From Scenedesmus sp. ARA3 (lineage: Eukaryota; Chlorophyta; Chlorophyceae; Sphaeropleales; Scenedesmaceae): 10,954 nucleotides of DNA. Location: NCBI GenBank assembly GCA_004335835.1, contig RWJK01001150.1:1-10954 (forward strand), in the 5' to 3' direction. Below are positions 1-7,582 of this stretch, one piece after another (within the stretch, counting starts at the first letter, position 1; each line of letters starts with the position of its first letter). The translations under genes and the position numbers were made by a program. The notes under the pieces were generated by a model, which saw only the letters and a program-made list of their open reading frames with translations, ran no database searches and was not told where the DNA came from.

Positions 1-129
1 GCAGACCGTGCAGTGTGCGCTTGTCAGTGCTGAGCAGTGCTGAGCCAGAAGCGGGACCAGTGGCGCGCGCATGTGCACGATCAGCCAAGACGTGGACAGC
101 AACACATCCCAGGTTCACTGTGCTGCGCT

Positions 130-207
130 GCACTGCACATGATATGTGCCCCACGTGCCAATGCAGGTGCACTGCAAATAATATGCGCCCCACGTGCCAA
201 TGCAGGT
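130..207. repeat. 39-bp tandem repeat, 2 copies
   Basis: Units 130-168 and 169-207 differ at a few bases (gatatgtgc versus aatatgcgc in the middle). The core gccccacgtgccaatg is a diverged form of the core of the 23-bp repeat at 451-542, and the sequence before both (ccaggttc.ctg..ctgcgctgca) is also shared. The two arrays therefore descend from one larger duplicated segment. Confidence 0.85.
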
Positions 208-298
208 GCACTGCACGGCGGCAACATCACAGCCGCAACATCATTGCAGAGCAAGCAGCAGTGCGGAGTAAGAAGCAACGCAGGGCAAGGGGTCCTGA

Positions 299-330
299 TC
301 GGCTTGATCTGCCCTCGGCTTGATCTGCCC
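299..330. repeat. 16-bp tandem duplication
   Basis: Two exact copies of tcggcttgatctgccc, at 299-314 and 315-330. Confidence 0.9.
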
Positions 331-450
331 TCATGACGTGTGCTGCACACACTTACTGTCCCAATTTTCAGGCTGGCACTTTGAAAATGCAATACCAATT
401 GTGCAGATGCAACGCATTCCAGGTTCGCTGCGTTGCGCTGCACCACAATG

Positions 451-542
451 TTTATATGCCCCAGGTGCCAATGTTTGTATGCCCCAGGTGCCAATGCTTA
501 TATGCCCCAGGTGCCAATGTTTATATGCCCCAGGTGCCAATG
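451..542. repeat. 23-bp minisatellite, 4 copies
   Basis: Four near-identical units with core tatgccccaggtgccaatg at 451, 474, 497 and 520. The second has gta in place of ata and the third starts with c. No spacers, so it is a minisatellite and not an array of the CRISPR type. Confidence 0.92.
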
Positions 543-624
543 CCCACCCCGTGCCATGCAAACACGCCGTACATAACATCATGGGTTCAGAATGACATTC
601 ATTTGTAAGACATTTCAGCCTCAC

Positions 625-703
625 CTTGCGGTTGACAGTTGCCAGGTCAGCAGCCAGCCACTTGTATGGCGCAGTGTCGCTGCCCAGGTGTCATATATGC
701 ACT
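625..703 (-). repeat. Echo of phosphatase exon 8, 3' part with donor
   Basis: Lies 142 nt downstream (gene direction) of the matching part of exon 8. It includes the coding for DTAPYKWLAADLATVNRK and the donor gtgagg. A one-base deletion in the DTWGADTA coding region (TGGGCAGCGAC where the exon has TGGGGCGCAGAC) puts the two parts in different frames, so it is not a working exon. Confidence 0.85.
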
Positions 704-766
704 GTAGTCAAGAGCATAGGCACAAACCTGCATTGTTTTCGAACAACGTAGCACACCCAGCCTCAC

Positions 767-862
767 CTTGCGGTTGACGGTTTCCAGGTCTGCAGCTAGC
801 CACTTGTACTGCGCTGTGTCTGCGCCCCAGGTATCATAGGGGATGTAGTTGGACAGGAACAC
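767..862 (-). CDS. PAP: Purple acid phosphatase exon 8 (SNYIPYD to VNRK)
   Basis: 96 nt (32 codons) between acceptor tgccag (ending 863), itself preceded by CTG repeats, and donor gtgagg (766). It encodes VFLSNYIPYDTWGADTAQYK then WLAADLETVNRK. This matches the family segment leading to the TPW..V..H metal ligands. Those ligands are not in the remaining 766 bases, so the gene continues outside the window. Confidence 0.88.
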
Positions 863-3800
863 CTGGCAGCAGCAGCAGCAGCAAATGAGAAAACATGTTG
901 GGAAGCCTGTTTGCAACGCTGGTGTCAGGTGTGCAGCTGCATTGTGCAGGTAACAACCAAATAAAGAACATGCCGTTGTGGTATACAGCCAGCCTATGCA
1001 CATGTTACCGCTGTTCTTCGGTAACACGATACATTCAACCGAACATTGGATCTATGTCGCACCATGTGTGCAATTCCCGGGATGTCAAAGGAGTAGTACA
1101 TGTTGATCGGATCCTTCAGGGGCTGGCCATCAGCAGGCATTGCCAGGGGCTTGATGCGCGGCAGTCCAGGCAGCTGAGGTACGGGGAAGCGCGTGTTGTA
1201 GGCTGCAAAGACGGTTCCATCAGGCTGGAACTCCAGCTCATGGTCTGGTGAGAAAGGCGACAAACACAAGCAGAGAGCATGAGCAGTACAGCAGCGCAGT
1301 GCAGCAAGAAATGCATTCTGCGTCAGCATGTGCTCTAGCTGCTTAGTAAGAAGATATGTTAGGTAGTTGGTGGCTTGTTTCTTTGACTGGGTCATATGCA
1401 GTGACTGCTGGTCGATTATGAAGGCAAGCATGAAGGCAAGCATGATGCTTACACCGCGGCCGCCGCCGCCGTCGCAGCAGCAGCAGCAACAGCAGTTGCC
1501 GCCATCCACTTCCTAGCATCACTGATGTTTGCCCCTTCCCCTTTAATCATGCTCCCTGCCAGCTGCTGCAGCACACACATCACAGATTTACATACTAAGA
1601 TTCCAACACGTCCAGGGTAGCCTTCTAGTCACTTTCCGGCATCACTGCCATGGGCACACTCCCTGCCAGCTGCTGCAGCATGTGGCCGTTCTGGTCCCAG
1701 GCCGCCTGGTAGCTCAGGTGGTACTTGCCATTGCACATTCAACTTAATCAAAAATTCCCAACTGCACTCTCTTACCAACGTTGCTGGCAGTGACCAGCTC
1801 CAGGCCAGCTGCGGCAGCACATGCCCCACACAATGCCTCCTAACACACTCAATACTTCAGTGATTGTGTAGTATACAGTAGGCAGGTTTACTCACTTCCT
1901 GGCATCACTGCCATCGGCACGCTTCCCGCTAGTTGCTGCAGCATGCGGCCGTTCTGGTCCCAGGCCGCCTGGTAGCTCAGGTGGTACTTGAGTCCCTTTG
2001 TCATCAGGTACTTGTATTCAGGGGCGTAGTAGGTGCCATTCGGGGTGTAGGTGTCAGCTGCAGGGATAAGGAACAAAACAGCATCACAGCACTGTTAGTA
2101 ACACGATGTGTAGTGCATCAGTGGTAGCTCAAATGATACTTCAGGCCCTTCGTCATCAGGTATTTGTACTCGGGGGCGTAGTAGGTGCCATTTGGAGTGT
2201 AGGTGTCGGCTGCAGAAATCAAGGTAGCACGTGGAGAGCAGCACCGACAGTAACAACATATGTGTCAGTTCTGAGAGCTCAGATGGTACTGCAGCCCCTC
2301 GGATGTCAGATATTTGTACTTCGGGGCAAGTATCTAATGCAAATATATATATGTACTCTGGGTCACCGTTTGAAAAGCATGTTTAGATGCACTGTTGTTA
2401 CTGAACAAAGTGGGTAGTTGATAGGCAGTATTGTAGTGGCTGCCACATGGACTGCGTCTTTATTAACGGGCGGTAACGGTAACGGTGGTAACAGCTTCTT
2501 CCTGTCACTTTATGCTGCCTTGCATGCGATGCACAAACCGTAGCACGGCCCGTCACACAATTAAAGGTTACCTTTACATGACTGAAGTACCTTTACATGA
2601 CTGTAGTTCTGGGTTGAGGAAATTTTCATATATCAGGTGCAGCTCACCGTAGCTGACGTCGCCCATGTGGCACACAAACTTGGGCTTGCTGGCAACCATG
2701 TGCTCCACCTGCATGGCAGCAAACAACACAGGCAAGGCAAAATTGTTATCAGTAGAAGCCGTTCCAGTACAAGGCAGATGATCTTAGGCAACAACAAATG
2801 GCGCTTCAAGGCAGGTGACGCTGCTAAAAAGTAAAACAATAACCTCGGCATTCTCACCGTGGTGCTGGCGTTGTAGCTGTTGCCCAGGTCGCCCATGTAG
2901 CCGATACGGAAGGGGAACTGCGCCTTCCGAGGCAGCGTGGTGAAGTTGAGAGGGGCACTCCATGGTCCGTTAGGGGCAGCCGCCACTTGGTAGAAGTAGG
3001 TGGTGCCGGCTTCCAGGCCTGCAACAAGAGAGGAGGCAGTTCAAACCCAGGGTGCAAGGGGTTCGTCAAAATAGGCAGTGTGATGAAGTTGAGGGCGGCA
3101 CTCCAAGGGCCGGATGGCGAGGCAGCCACCTGGTAATGATATGTGGTGCCAGCTTCCAGGCCTGCGGCAGTTCAAGTCCAGGATGCAGCATTTGATTTTT
3201 TGAGCTGGGCAGCGTGATGAAGTTGAGGGGGGCACTCTAAGGACCATCACGGGAGGCGGCAACCTGGTAGAAGTAGGTGGTGCCAGCTTCCAGGCCTGCA
3301 GCAAAGTTAAAATGGCAGTGTGAACCAGGATTTAGTGTGTAGATAGCGAGGGGCAGTGTGGTGAAGTTGAGCGGGGCACCCCAAGGGCTGGATGGCGAGG
3401 CAGCCACCTGGTAGAAGTAGGTGGTGCCAACTTCCAGGACTGCAATGCGAGCGGCGGCAGTTCAAGCCCAGGGCGCAACTGTTTTTTATTGTCAAAAAAA
3501 GGCAGTGGTGAAGTTGAGGGCGGCACTCCAAGGGCCAGTAGGGGCAGCTGCCACTTAACATTGATATGTGGTGCCAGCTTCCAGGCCTGCGGCAAGAGAG
3601 GCGGCAGTTCAAACCCAGTATCCAAAACAGAGCTGTGCAGCATGGGGTTTAAAGCAGATCTGATACTTGTAGGGGCTGTGCCAACATCAAACAGAACAAA
3701 ATTATGAACGTAATTGCTGCGGCAGCAGCGCTCACCCCCCAGCAGCACATGGTGGATGTGGCCAGACACCCGCCGCGAGCAGCGCACACTAAAGCGCAGC

Positions 3801-5964
3801 AAAATTCCCACAAACAAGAGAAGAGATAACAGCAGCGCTCACCACTCAGCAGCACGTGGTGGATGCGGCCAGACACGTAGCCCTGAGCAGCAAACCTCAG
3901 AGCCAGGTGCCTCCCACGATGCTGTAAACGACAGCAGACCTTAACCTCAAGCCAATGTGAGTGACAAGAAAATTGTGAGCAGTACCGTACTGCGCGTGCA
4001 ACACTCACCTCGCAGCAGCACGTGGTGAATGCGGCCTGACACGTAGCCCTGCGTGTAGGGTGATGCCACGTGGTCGGCGGTCTCGTTGTAGCTGCAGGCA
4101 GCATAAACAAGGTGCAGCATAAGTTTGTGTGAGATGCAAATATCACATGTGACATGTCCGGGCATTCTGTGTGTAGGGTGATGCCACATGATCTGCGGTC
4201 TCATTGTAGCTGCGTGCAGCAGACGCAAGGTCACAGCAGAGTGCGTTGGGACGTGTGAATGCCACATGCCGCACGTATGCACATGCTTTCAACTTCCGCA
4301 CAAAGGATATGGTGATGGGCCCATACTCGCGCTTTACCGCCAGCAACCATTGTCACAAGTCACAAGAAAAGCAAAGTGTCACCCGCAGCTGACAACCTGA
4401 CGCTTTAAGCTGGTGCACACCCATGCAACTGTTGCACGTGCCTGCGTACATGCAGCGGCTGCAGTACCTGTTCTGCGGCGCGCACGCCAGGTGCTGTACG
4501 TATAAACCACGGCCTGTGGACAACCCACATGTGTGTGTTCACTCACTTGTCGTTCTGGATGTAGGCGAAGGTCATGTTGCTGACCTGGGTGCTCTTCGAG
4601 TTTTGTGCCTGTCTGCCTAAACTCTACACCCCAAACATACAGCCACAAGATCAAGCCCTGTTCACAGCAGCTCAATCCACTCACTTGTTGTTTTGGATGT
4701 AGGCAAACGTCATGTTGCTGACTTGGGTGCTGTTCAAGTTGCGGGGGCTCTTTCCGTACTTCACAAAAGCCCTGACGCCCTTCAGGTTTGGCAGGTCTGC
4801 GTTAGTAACAGGGCTGGGTGACTGCTTGGGCAGGCCGGTGACAAAAGACACCAGCATGAGGCTTGGCTGCTTCCAGTAGGTCAGGTGGATCTGCTGCGGC
4901 AGTGGGTCGTTGTCCGGCTGGTTTGGCTGCGATTGCAAATACAATGAAAGCAAGCAGCAGCATGGTATTAGTTTGGGGCAGGCAGTGCATGCATGCAGCA
5001 GCAATGGATGCCTCCGCCTGATGGCTCGTTGGCGGCAGCAGGATTCAACAGAGAACAGCATTGCGAGTTCAGTAGCGTGGGCAGGCCAGTGACAAATGAC
5101 ACCAGCATCAGGCTTGGCTGCTTCCAGTAGCTCAGGTGGATCTGCTGCGGCAGCGGATCGTTGTCCGGCTGGTTTGGCTGCATCAGCAAAAAACAAGCAA
5201 CCAAGCGGCAGCACGGGGTTGAATGGGGGGCAAGGTAGTCCACATCTGTGCCATGCGGCATGCTGGTATAACTGCAGCCAAATTGTGTCAGACAGCAGCA
5301 GTGCTGTGAGTGACGATTGACACCAGCGTCTGGCAGGGCATCCTCCAGTAGGTGGGGTGGATGTGCTGCGACAGTAGCTGGTCATCTCGCTCGCTTGGAT
5401 GCAGATAAGACGCAGCAGAGATTCAGCAGCAGTACGTTGAGCGGGCAGGCGCGCTAGTTGAGGCAAGGGGTCGGCTGCATGTGTGGCGATGCGGCTGCCA
5501 GCCGCACGCGGCGTGTGTAGCATGTCACACGGTGATAAGCACCAGCACCACGGTGCTTATCACCAGGCTGCTGCTGCTGCTGCTGCTGCTAAGCTGTGAG
5601 GCCCACCCACAGCAGCGCAGTCCAGGCAAATTTTGCGTCTCTACCACTGCACTGCCAGCTGGCAGCTGTTGCAGCAGTACCGTACTGCCCACCTGCACAG
5701 GGCCGTATCACCGCCGCTGCTGTTGCTGCTGCTGCCGCTGCTGCTGCTCAGCAGCAGTGCTGCAGCAGTGCTGCTGCTGCTGCTGCTGCCGCTGCCGCTG
5801 CTGCTGCTGGGCAGCACTGCACAATCTCAGCGCAGCTGGTCTGTCAGTGTGCTGCAAGTTACACGGCTGCTGCAGCAGTACCCGTACCGCCCACTTGTAC
5901 AGGGCCGTATCAGTGCAGCTGCTGCAGCCGCTGCTGCTGCTGCCGCTGCTGCCGCTGCCTCTAC

Positions 5965-6003
<39 letters not shown>

Positions 6004-6448
6004 AAAGCAGCACTGTACATTTTCAGCGCAGCTGGTCTGTCAGTGTGCTGCAAGTTACACGGCTGCTTCAGCAGTATCCGTACTGCCCACCTGCACAGGG
6101 CCAAATCACTGCAGCTGCTGACGCTGCTGCTGCGGCCGCCGCTGCTGCTGCTGTTGCTGCTGGACAGCACTGACCAGTGTCAGCGCAGCTGGTGTTACTG
6201 CTGAGCAGTACCGTACTGCCCACCTGCACAGGTCCGTAGTTCGTCTCATCTGTCACTCCCGGCTCCGTCCTTGGTGGTCCGGAAGGGTCTACCAGCATAT
6301 CAGCAGCAGCCAGGCGCCTGAGAAGCTTCAGGTTGAACGCTGCTGCTGAGCGCTGCTGCAGCAGGATACGGCTGGTACTGTCTGTGTGTTGCGCAGCAGC
6401 AATGCTGCAGCACAATGCTATGCACAGGAGCATGGTACAGAGCTTCAT
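767..6448 (-). CDS. PAP: Purple acid phosphatase, secreted, 8 exons found, 3' end outside window
   Basis: A metallophosphoesterase of the purple acid phosphatase family, expected to hydrolyse phosphate monoesters with a dinuclear metal centre outside the cell or in an endomembrane compartment. Exons (minus strand): 6448-6224, 4926-4685, 4091-4009, 3018-2858, 2708-2648, 2057-1896, 1244-1063, 862-767. All junctions have GT..AG introns and matching phases, giving 1212 nt or 404 residues without a stop. Visible in order: signal peptide (about residues 1-19), Fn3-like domain (about 76-235), then GDLG (first metal motif), GDVSYAD (second, with the family's metal-ligand tyrosine) and GNHE (third). 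Several N-glycosylation sequons (NST, NMT, NET, NFT, NAST, NGT) fit a secreted protein. The last exon ends with YKWL and VNRK, which in this family precedes the histidine motifs; these must lie left of base 1. Family assignment is firm; substrate and exact subtype are not shown. Confidence 0.92.
1063..1244 (-). CDS. PAP: Purple acid phosphatase exon 7 (GNHELE onward)
   Basis: 182 nt between acceptor accag (ending 1245) and donor gtgcga (1062). The first two bases complete Asn, then HELEFQPDGTVFAAYNTRF, a proline-rich insertion of about 25 residues (PQLPGLPRIKPLAMPADGQP), and INMYYSFDIPGIAHM. YYSFD is the family signature that follows GNHE. It ends in phase 0. No echo of this exon was found. 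Confidence 0.9.
1506..1580 (-). repeat. Decayed echo of phosphatase exon 6, 3' end
   Basis: Matches the region around the exon 6 donor (cacttcctagcatcactg on the plus strand against cacttcctggcatcactg) and the LQQLAGS coding (ccctgccagctgctgcagca). Unrelated sequence separates the two matches. A further scrap of the same segment is at about 1797-1823. It is the oldest-looking echo in the gene. Confidence 0.6.
1633..1726 (-). repeat. Echo of phosphatase exon 6, 3' half with donor
   Basis: Reads KYHLSYQAAWDQNGHM, LQQLAGSVPMAVMP in frame and ends at donor gtgact (1632). Compared with the true exon, 7 codons differ synonymously and 2 change a residue: Arg to His, and the Gly that opens GNHE to Glu. 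Using this donor would put Glu in the metal-binding loop. Confidence 0.88.
1896..2057 (-). CDS. PAP: Purple acid phosphatase exon 6 (YAD to first half of GNHE)
   Basis: 162 nt between acceptor ctgcag (ending 2058) and donor gtgagt (1895). It completes Ala of YAD, then encodes DTYTPNGTYYAPEYKYL, YQAAWDQNGRM and VPMAVMPG plus a final A. That A joins AC of exon 7 to make the Asn of GNHE. The W(D)..GR..(Q)L...VP(M)..(P)GNHE run is typical of plant and algal members. 5' and 3' halves are both echoed. Confidence 0.92.
2121..2209 (-). repeat. Echo of phosphatase exon 6, 5' half with acceptor
   Basis: Starts after a ctgcag acceptor (ending 2210) and reads DTYTPNGTYYAPEYKYLMTK, GLKYHLSYH, then TGA. 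I count 12 codon differences from the true exon up to SYQ, all synonymous. Homology stops where the exon half stops. Confidence 0.9.
2275..2327 (-). repeat. Second, more diverged echo of phosphatase exon 6, 5' half
   Basis: Reads APKYKYLTSEGLQYHLSSQ, matching APEYKYLMTKGLKYHLSYQ of exon 6. The beginning of the exon and the acceptor are missing, and several residues are changed. Confidence 0.75.
2569..2606. repeat. 19-bp tandem duplication in intron 5
   Basis: Units tacctttacatgactgaag and tacctttacatgactgtag differ at one base. The rest of this intron (about 2340-2640) is unique and AT-richer, with a short TA run and ggtaac repeats. Confidence 0.9.
2648..2708 (-). CDS. PAP: Purple acid phosphatase exon 5 (GDVSY motif)
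   Basis: 61 nt between acceptor atgcag (ending 2709) and donor gtgagc (2647). It encodes VEHMVASKPKFVCHMGDVSY plus the first base of the next codon. Joined to exon 6 it gives GDVSYAD, the second metal motif (bridging Asp and the Tyr ligand that gives this family its purple colour). Intron 4 before it is the shortest in the gene (149 nt), and neither this exon nor its flanks are echoed. Confidence 0.9.
2858..3018 (-). CDS. PAP: Purple acid phosphatase exon 4 (end of Fn3 domain, GDLG motif)
   Basis: 161 nt between acceptor ctgcag-like gttgcag (ending 3019) and donor gtgaga (2857). It encodes GLEAGTTYFYQVAA, then GPWSAPLNFTTLP, then FPFRIGYMGDLGNSY and NASTT. GDLG carries the first metal-binding Asp of the phosphatase domain. 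It ends in phase 0. Only this copy of the five GLEAGTTY units upstream continues into the GDLG half, so it is the true exon. Confidence 0.93.
3073..3586 (-). repeat. Tandem array of four echoes of phosphatase exon 4, 5' half
   Basis: Acceptor-plus-half-exon units begin at 3586, 3439, 3295 and 3161, followed by the true exon at 3018 (spacing 147, 144, 134, 143). Each starts after an AG acceptor and encodes versions of GLEAGTTYFYQVAASPSGPW then SAPLNFTTLP. The unit at 3586 has a TAA after TTYQC. The unit at 3295 has TAG in place of the TGG of GPW. The units at 3439 and 3161 are open. None continues into the GDLG half or has the exon's donor. The spacers also match each other (gaggcggcagttcaaaccca), so whole intron-plus-exon units were duplicated. 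Confidence 0.93.
3736..3771 (-). repeat. Echo 2 of phosphatase exon 3, 3' half with donor
   Basis: Encodes VSGHIHHVLLG before donor gtgagc (3735). Relative to exon 3, Arg is His and the final Arg codon is changed. It lies about 110 nt beyond the first 3'-half echo, and the bases after both donors match (gtgagcgctgctg). Confidence 0.85.
3843..3885 (-). repeat. Echo 1 of phosphatase exon 3, 3' half with donor
   Basis: Encodes GYVSGRIHHVLLS before donor gtgagc (3842). Only the last codon differs at the protein level. It is preceded by ctcag, an acceptor-like sequence at the cut point, so a mini-exon reading is formally possible. Confidence 0.87.
4009..4091 (-). CDS. PAP: Purple acid phosphatase exon 3 (GRIHHVLL strand)
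   Basis: 83 nt between acceptor ctgcag (ending 4092) and donor gtgagt (4008). It encodes YNETADHVASPYTQ and GYVSGRIHHVLLRG, the last Gly being completed by exon 4. The G.IHHV.L.G pattern is conserved in this family directly before the G(L)xxGTTYxYQ segment, which is what exon 4 supplies. The 5' half is echoed upstream and the 3' half twice downstream. Confidence 0.9.
4168..4209 (-). repeat. Echo of phosphatase exon 3, 5' half with acceptor
   Basis: Starts after acceptor acgcag (ending 4210) and reads YNETADHVASPYTQ, identical in protein to exon 3. All five base differences are synonymous. It then runs into unrelated sequence. Confidence 0.9.
4547..4597 (-). repeat. Echo of phosphatase exon 2, 3' end with donor
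   Basis: Reads STQVSNMTFAYIQND before donor gtgagt (4546). Four synonymous and two residue-changing codon differences from exon 2. It lies 138 nt beyond the true donor. Confidence 0.88.
4685..4926 (-). CDS. PAP: Purple acid phosphatase exon 2 (Fn3-like domain, first part)
   Basis: 242 nt between acceptor cgcag (ending 4927) and donor gtgagt (4684). It encodes PNQPDNDPLPQQIHLTYW, then LMLVSFVTG and KYGKSPRN, ending NMTFAYIQNN. The QIHL..LMLVSFVTG pattern is the opening strand pair of the N-terminal domain in plant and algal purple acid phosphatases. It has two adjacent N-glycosylation sequons (NST, NMT). It starts in phase 0 and leaves AA, which exon 3 completes to an Asn codon. Its 5' part is echoed twice upstream and its 3' end once downstream. 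Confidence 0.9.
5078..5177 (-). repeat. Echo of phosphatase exon 2, 5' part with acceptor
   Basis: Starts after acceptor atgcag (ending 5178) and reads PNQPDNDPLPQQIHLSYW, then KQPSLMLVSFVTGLP. In 100 nt there are 6 differences from exon 2, of which 5 are synonymous. The preceding intron bases are also related but more diverged than the coding part. After GLP it runs into unrelated sequence with no clear donor. Confidence 0.9.
5308..5396 (-). repeat. Older echo of phosphatase exon 2, 5' part
   Basis: Reads DDQLLSQHIHPTYWRMPCQT then LVSIVT, clearly the QQIHLTYWKQPSLMLVSFVT segment but much more diverged. Its first bases are out of frame with the rest. Confidence 0.75.
5531..5564. repeat. Perfect 13-bp inverted repeat (hairpin)
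   Basis: Arms ggtgataagcacc (5531-5543) and ggtgcttatcacc (5552-5564) are exact reverse complements with an 8-base loop. It lies inside intron 1, just before the CTG-rich array. No function is evident. Confidence 0.85.
5640..6200 (-). repeat. About 200-nt tandem units in intron 1 carrying copies of the exon 1 donor region
   Basis: Three echoes of the exon 1 end (CCTGTGCAG then gtgggcagtac) have their cut points at 6091, 5895 and 5693, against 6224 for the true exon. Intervals are 133, 196 and 202. Between them come (CTG)n/(CAG)n runs of different length and a shared segment, cagcgcagctggtctgtcag then tgctgcaagttacacggctg. Donor GT is kept in all, although the middle copy has ACAA in place of GCAG before it. 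Long open frames on both strands through here are poly-Ala, poly-Leu, poly-Cys and poly-Ser repeat translations. Confidence 0.85.
6224..6448 (-). CDS. PAP: Purple acid phosphatase exon 1 (start codon, signal peptide)
   Basis: Starts at ATG 6448-6446 and runs 225 nt (75 codons) to the donor gtgggc at 6223. The N-terminus MKLCTMLLCIALCCSIAAAQ is a classical signal peptide: a lysine, a hydrophobic core rich in Leu, Ile and Cys, and an AAA-Q cleavage site. The rest (to NYGPVQ) is a low-complexity propeptide-like stretch leading into the Fn3-like domain. It ends in phase 0, matching exon 2. A TATA-like element lies about 130 bp upstream, which supports this start. Reading past the donor is also open, but it enters CTG-repeat translation, so splicing here is preferred. 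Confidence 0.8.
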
Positions 6449-6573
6449 CGTGGCGTTTGTGGTGTTCTGAGGAGCAGGGGCACCGGTGTTGCGACAGTGA
6501 CTGCGTGTTCAGTGCAGCAGCAACAGCTATTTCGCAGCTGTGTGGCACCAGCCTCTGCGAGTGCCCCGCTCGC

Positions 6574-6582
6574 TATATAAAT
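6574..6582 (-). promoter_or_regulatory. TATA-like element of the phosphatase gene
   Basis: Read on the minus strand this is TTTATATAG, about 130 bp before the start codon at 6448. It sits at the junction between GC-rich transcribed sequence and AT-rich upstream sequence. The implied 5' leader is about 95-100 nt. Its position suits a core promoter, but no transcript start is visible from sequence alone. Confidence 0.5.
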
Positions 6583-7218
6583 TACAAAATATATATTCCT
6601 GATCTTAACAGGATGCAGGTGGTCTAGTAACGGGGTGACTGAGGGTCGATTTGATCCGAATTTCACGGCCAGGTGCTCCTGCCTGCTGAGTTTCCCTCAG
6701 AGGATCGGCTGCTGTTGCAATAAGTATTAACACCGCGACCACTGAAGCTCTTATAGCTGCTGCTCGTTTGCGATCTATGCTTAAAATAAGTGATGCCCTA
6801 GCTTACCCTTGCATTTGGTAAGAGTAACACTTCACGGGATCGGGCCTTGCAACAGGTGATATTAAGCAAACGTGTGATAAAAAGCTTACCGTGATCAAAC
6901 TAAATGTTTGTCTGTGTCTGAACCGCCTTGCCCACTCTCCTCAATGAGTTCGCCGGTGGAATGTGCACAGGGCCAATCATTTCTGCGCACAGAGTAATGA
7001 TAATAGTTTAAAGTTGAATATTTGAGAAACTATGTCAGCGGTGCTGTCCTCGCCGATTTCGCGATGCAAACAAATCAGTTTGCAGTGGGGCAGCTGCGTG
7101 GAGAAGTCACACCATCACAGCTTGCTGCCGACGCGGTTGACCTTGCCGCCATACAGCTGAAACGTTTTTGCAACTCTTAAGCTACTATAATTCTCACCGC
7201 TGACCGGAAAGCCGAACT

Positions 7219-7226
7219 TATATAAA
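7219..7226 (+). promoter_or_regulatory. Possible plus-strand TATA box
   Basis: ttatataaagg at 7219-7229 matches a TATA consensus and lies 26 bp before an ATG at 7245. With AT content raised locally, chance occurrence is quite possible. Confidence 0.25.
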
Positions 7227-7244
7227 GGAAGTTGCCGGTTGCCA

Positions 7245-7337
7245 ATGATTCACGAACTTCTAGCAGAAGTCTGCCGTTGGTCGGAAGCACGTCTTGCAAG
7301 TGAACTGCAGCCGGTAACACACCTCATACCCTTATAA
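7245..7337 (+). CDS. Small open frame, 30 residues, doubtful
   Basis: ATG at 7245 opens MIHELLAEVCRWSEARLASE then LQPVTHLIPL and TAA. The first 22 residues would form an amphipathic helix. A possible donor (ccgGTAACA) lies within it, so it could also be a first exon. The only support is the TATA-like sequence just upstream, which leaves too short a leader for a normal mRNA. Likely fortuitous. Confidence 0.15.
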   Translation: MIHELLAEVCRWSEARLASELQPVTHLIPL

Positions 7338-7582
7338 GAACAAATACGCTGCTTCCATGACCTATATGTTCTGCTTCTTGCCAATGCCGGCCCATCATGG
7401 GCCAGATTGCTGCCTTGTAGATGCTGCTGCATTCAAAACATGGCCCCCAATCCAGCCACAGCCATGATTGGTCCAGGATGCACAATATGCTGCCATTTAT
7501 GCAGGGGCCAGCTGCCAACGCCTCCTCACGGCACATGAAGATCTGGACAGACATGTCACCAGCAGCGGCGGACATGCCGCGG

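Larger units (their letters stand above)
1..620. other. Distal part of phosphatase intron 8 with minisatellites, no exon seen
   Basis: No phosphatase motif (VxxH, GHxH or neighbours) is visible on the minus strand here. The stretch holds a 39-bp repeat (130-207), a 16-bp duplication (299-330) and a 23-bp repeat (451-542). Open frames on both strands translate the repeats and look fortuitous. Confidence 0.6.
6600..7560. other. Intergenic stretch between gene 2 and phosphatase promoter, mostly unique
   Basis: It has less CAG/CTG repeat than the rest of the window and is AT-richer. I found no exon echo or confident gene. It contains a plus-strand TATA-like sequence at 7219 and a short open frame after it (separate entry). 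Confidence 0.5.

Noticed and set aside
451..542. CRISPR-like array
   Set aside because: The units are directly adjacent with no spacers and the setting is a eukaryotic intron.
1..620. Phosphatase C-terminal exon
   Set aside because: No histidine metal motif or other family pattern could be read on the minus strand in any frame.
3073..3586. Mutually exclusive cassette exons
   Set aside because: None of the four extra units has the second half of exon 4 or its donor, and two carry stops.
4681..5523. 280-codon minus-strand open frame as a single exon
   Set aside because: It passes through the exon 2 echo in the wrong frame (KPAGQRSAAAADPPELLEAA). Only the part from 4926 to 4685 matches the phosphatase family, with a good acceptor in front.
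5481..6204. Open frames of 200-230 codons on the plus strand
   Set aside because: They translate CTG/GCT repeats into poly-Leu, poly-Ala and poly-Cys and lie inside the phosphatase intron 1.
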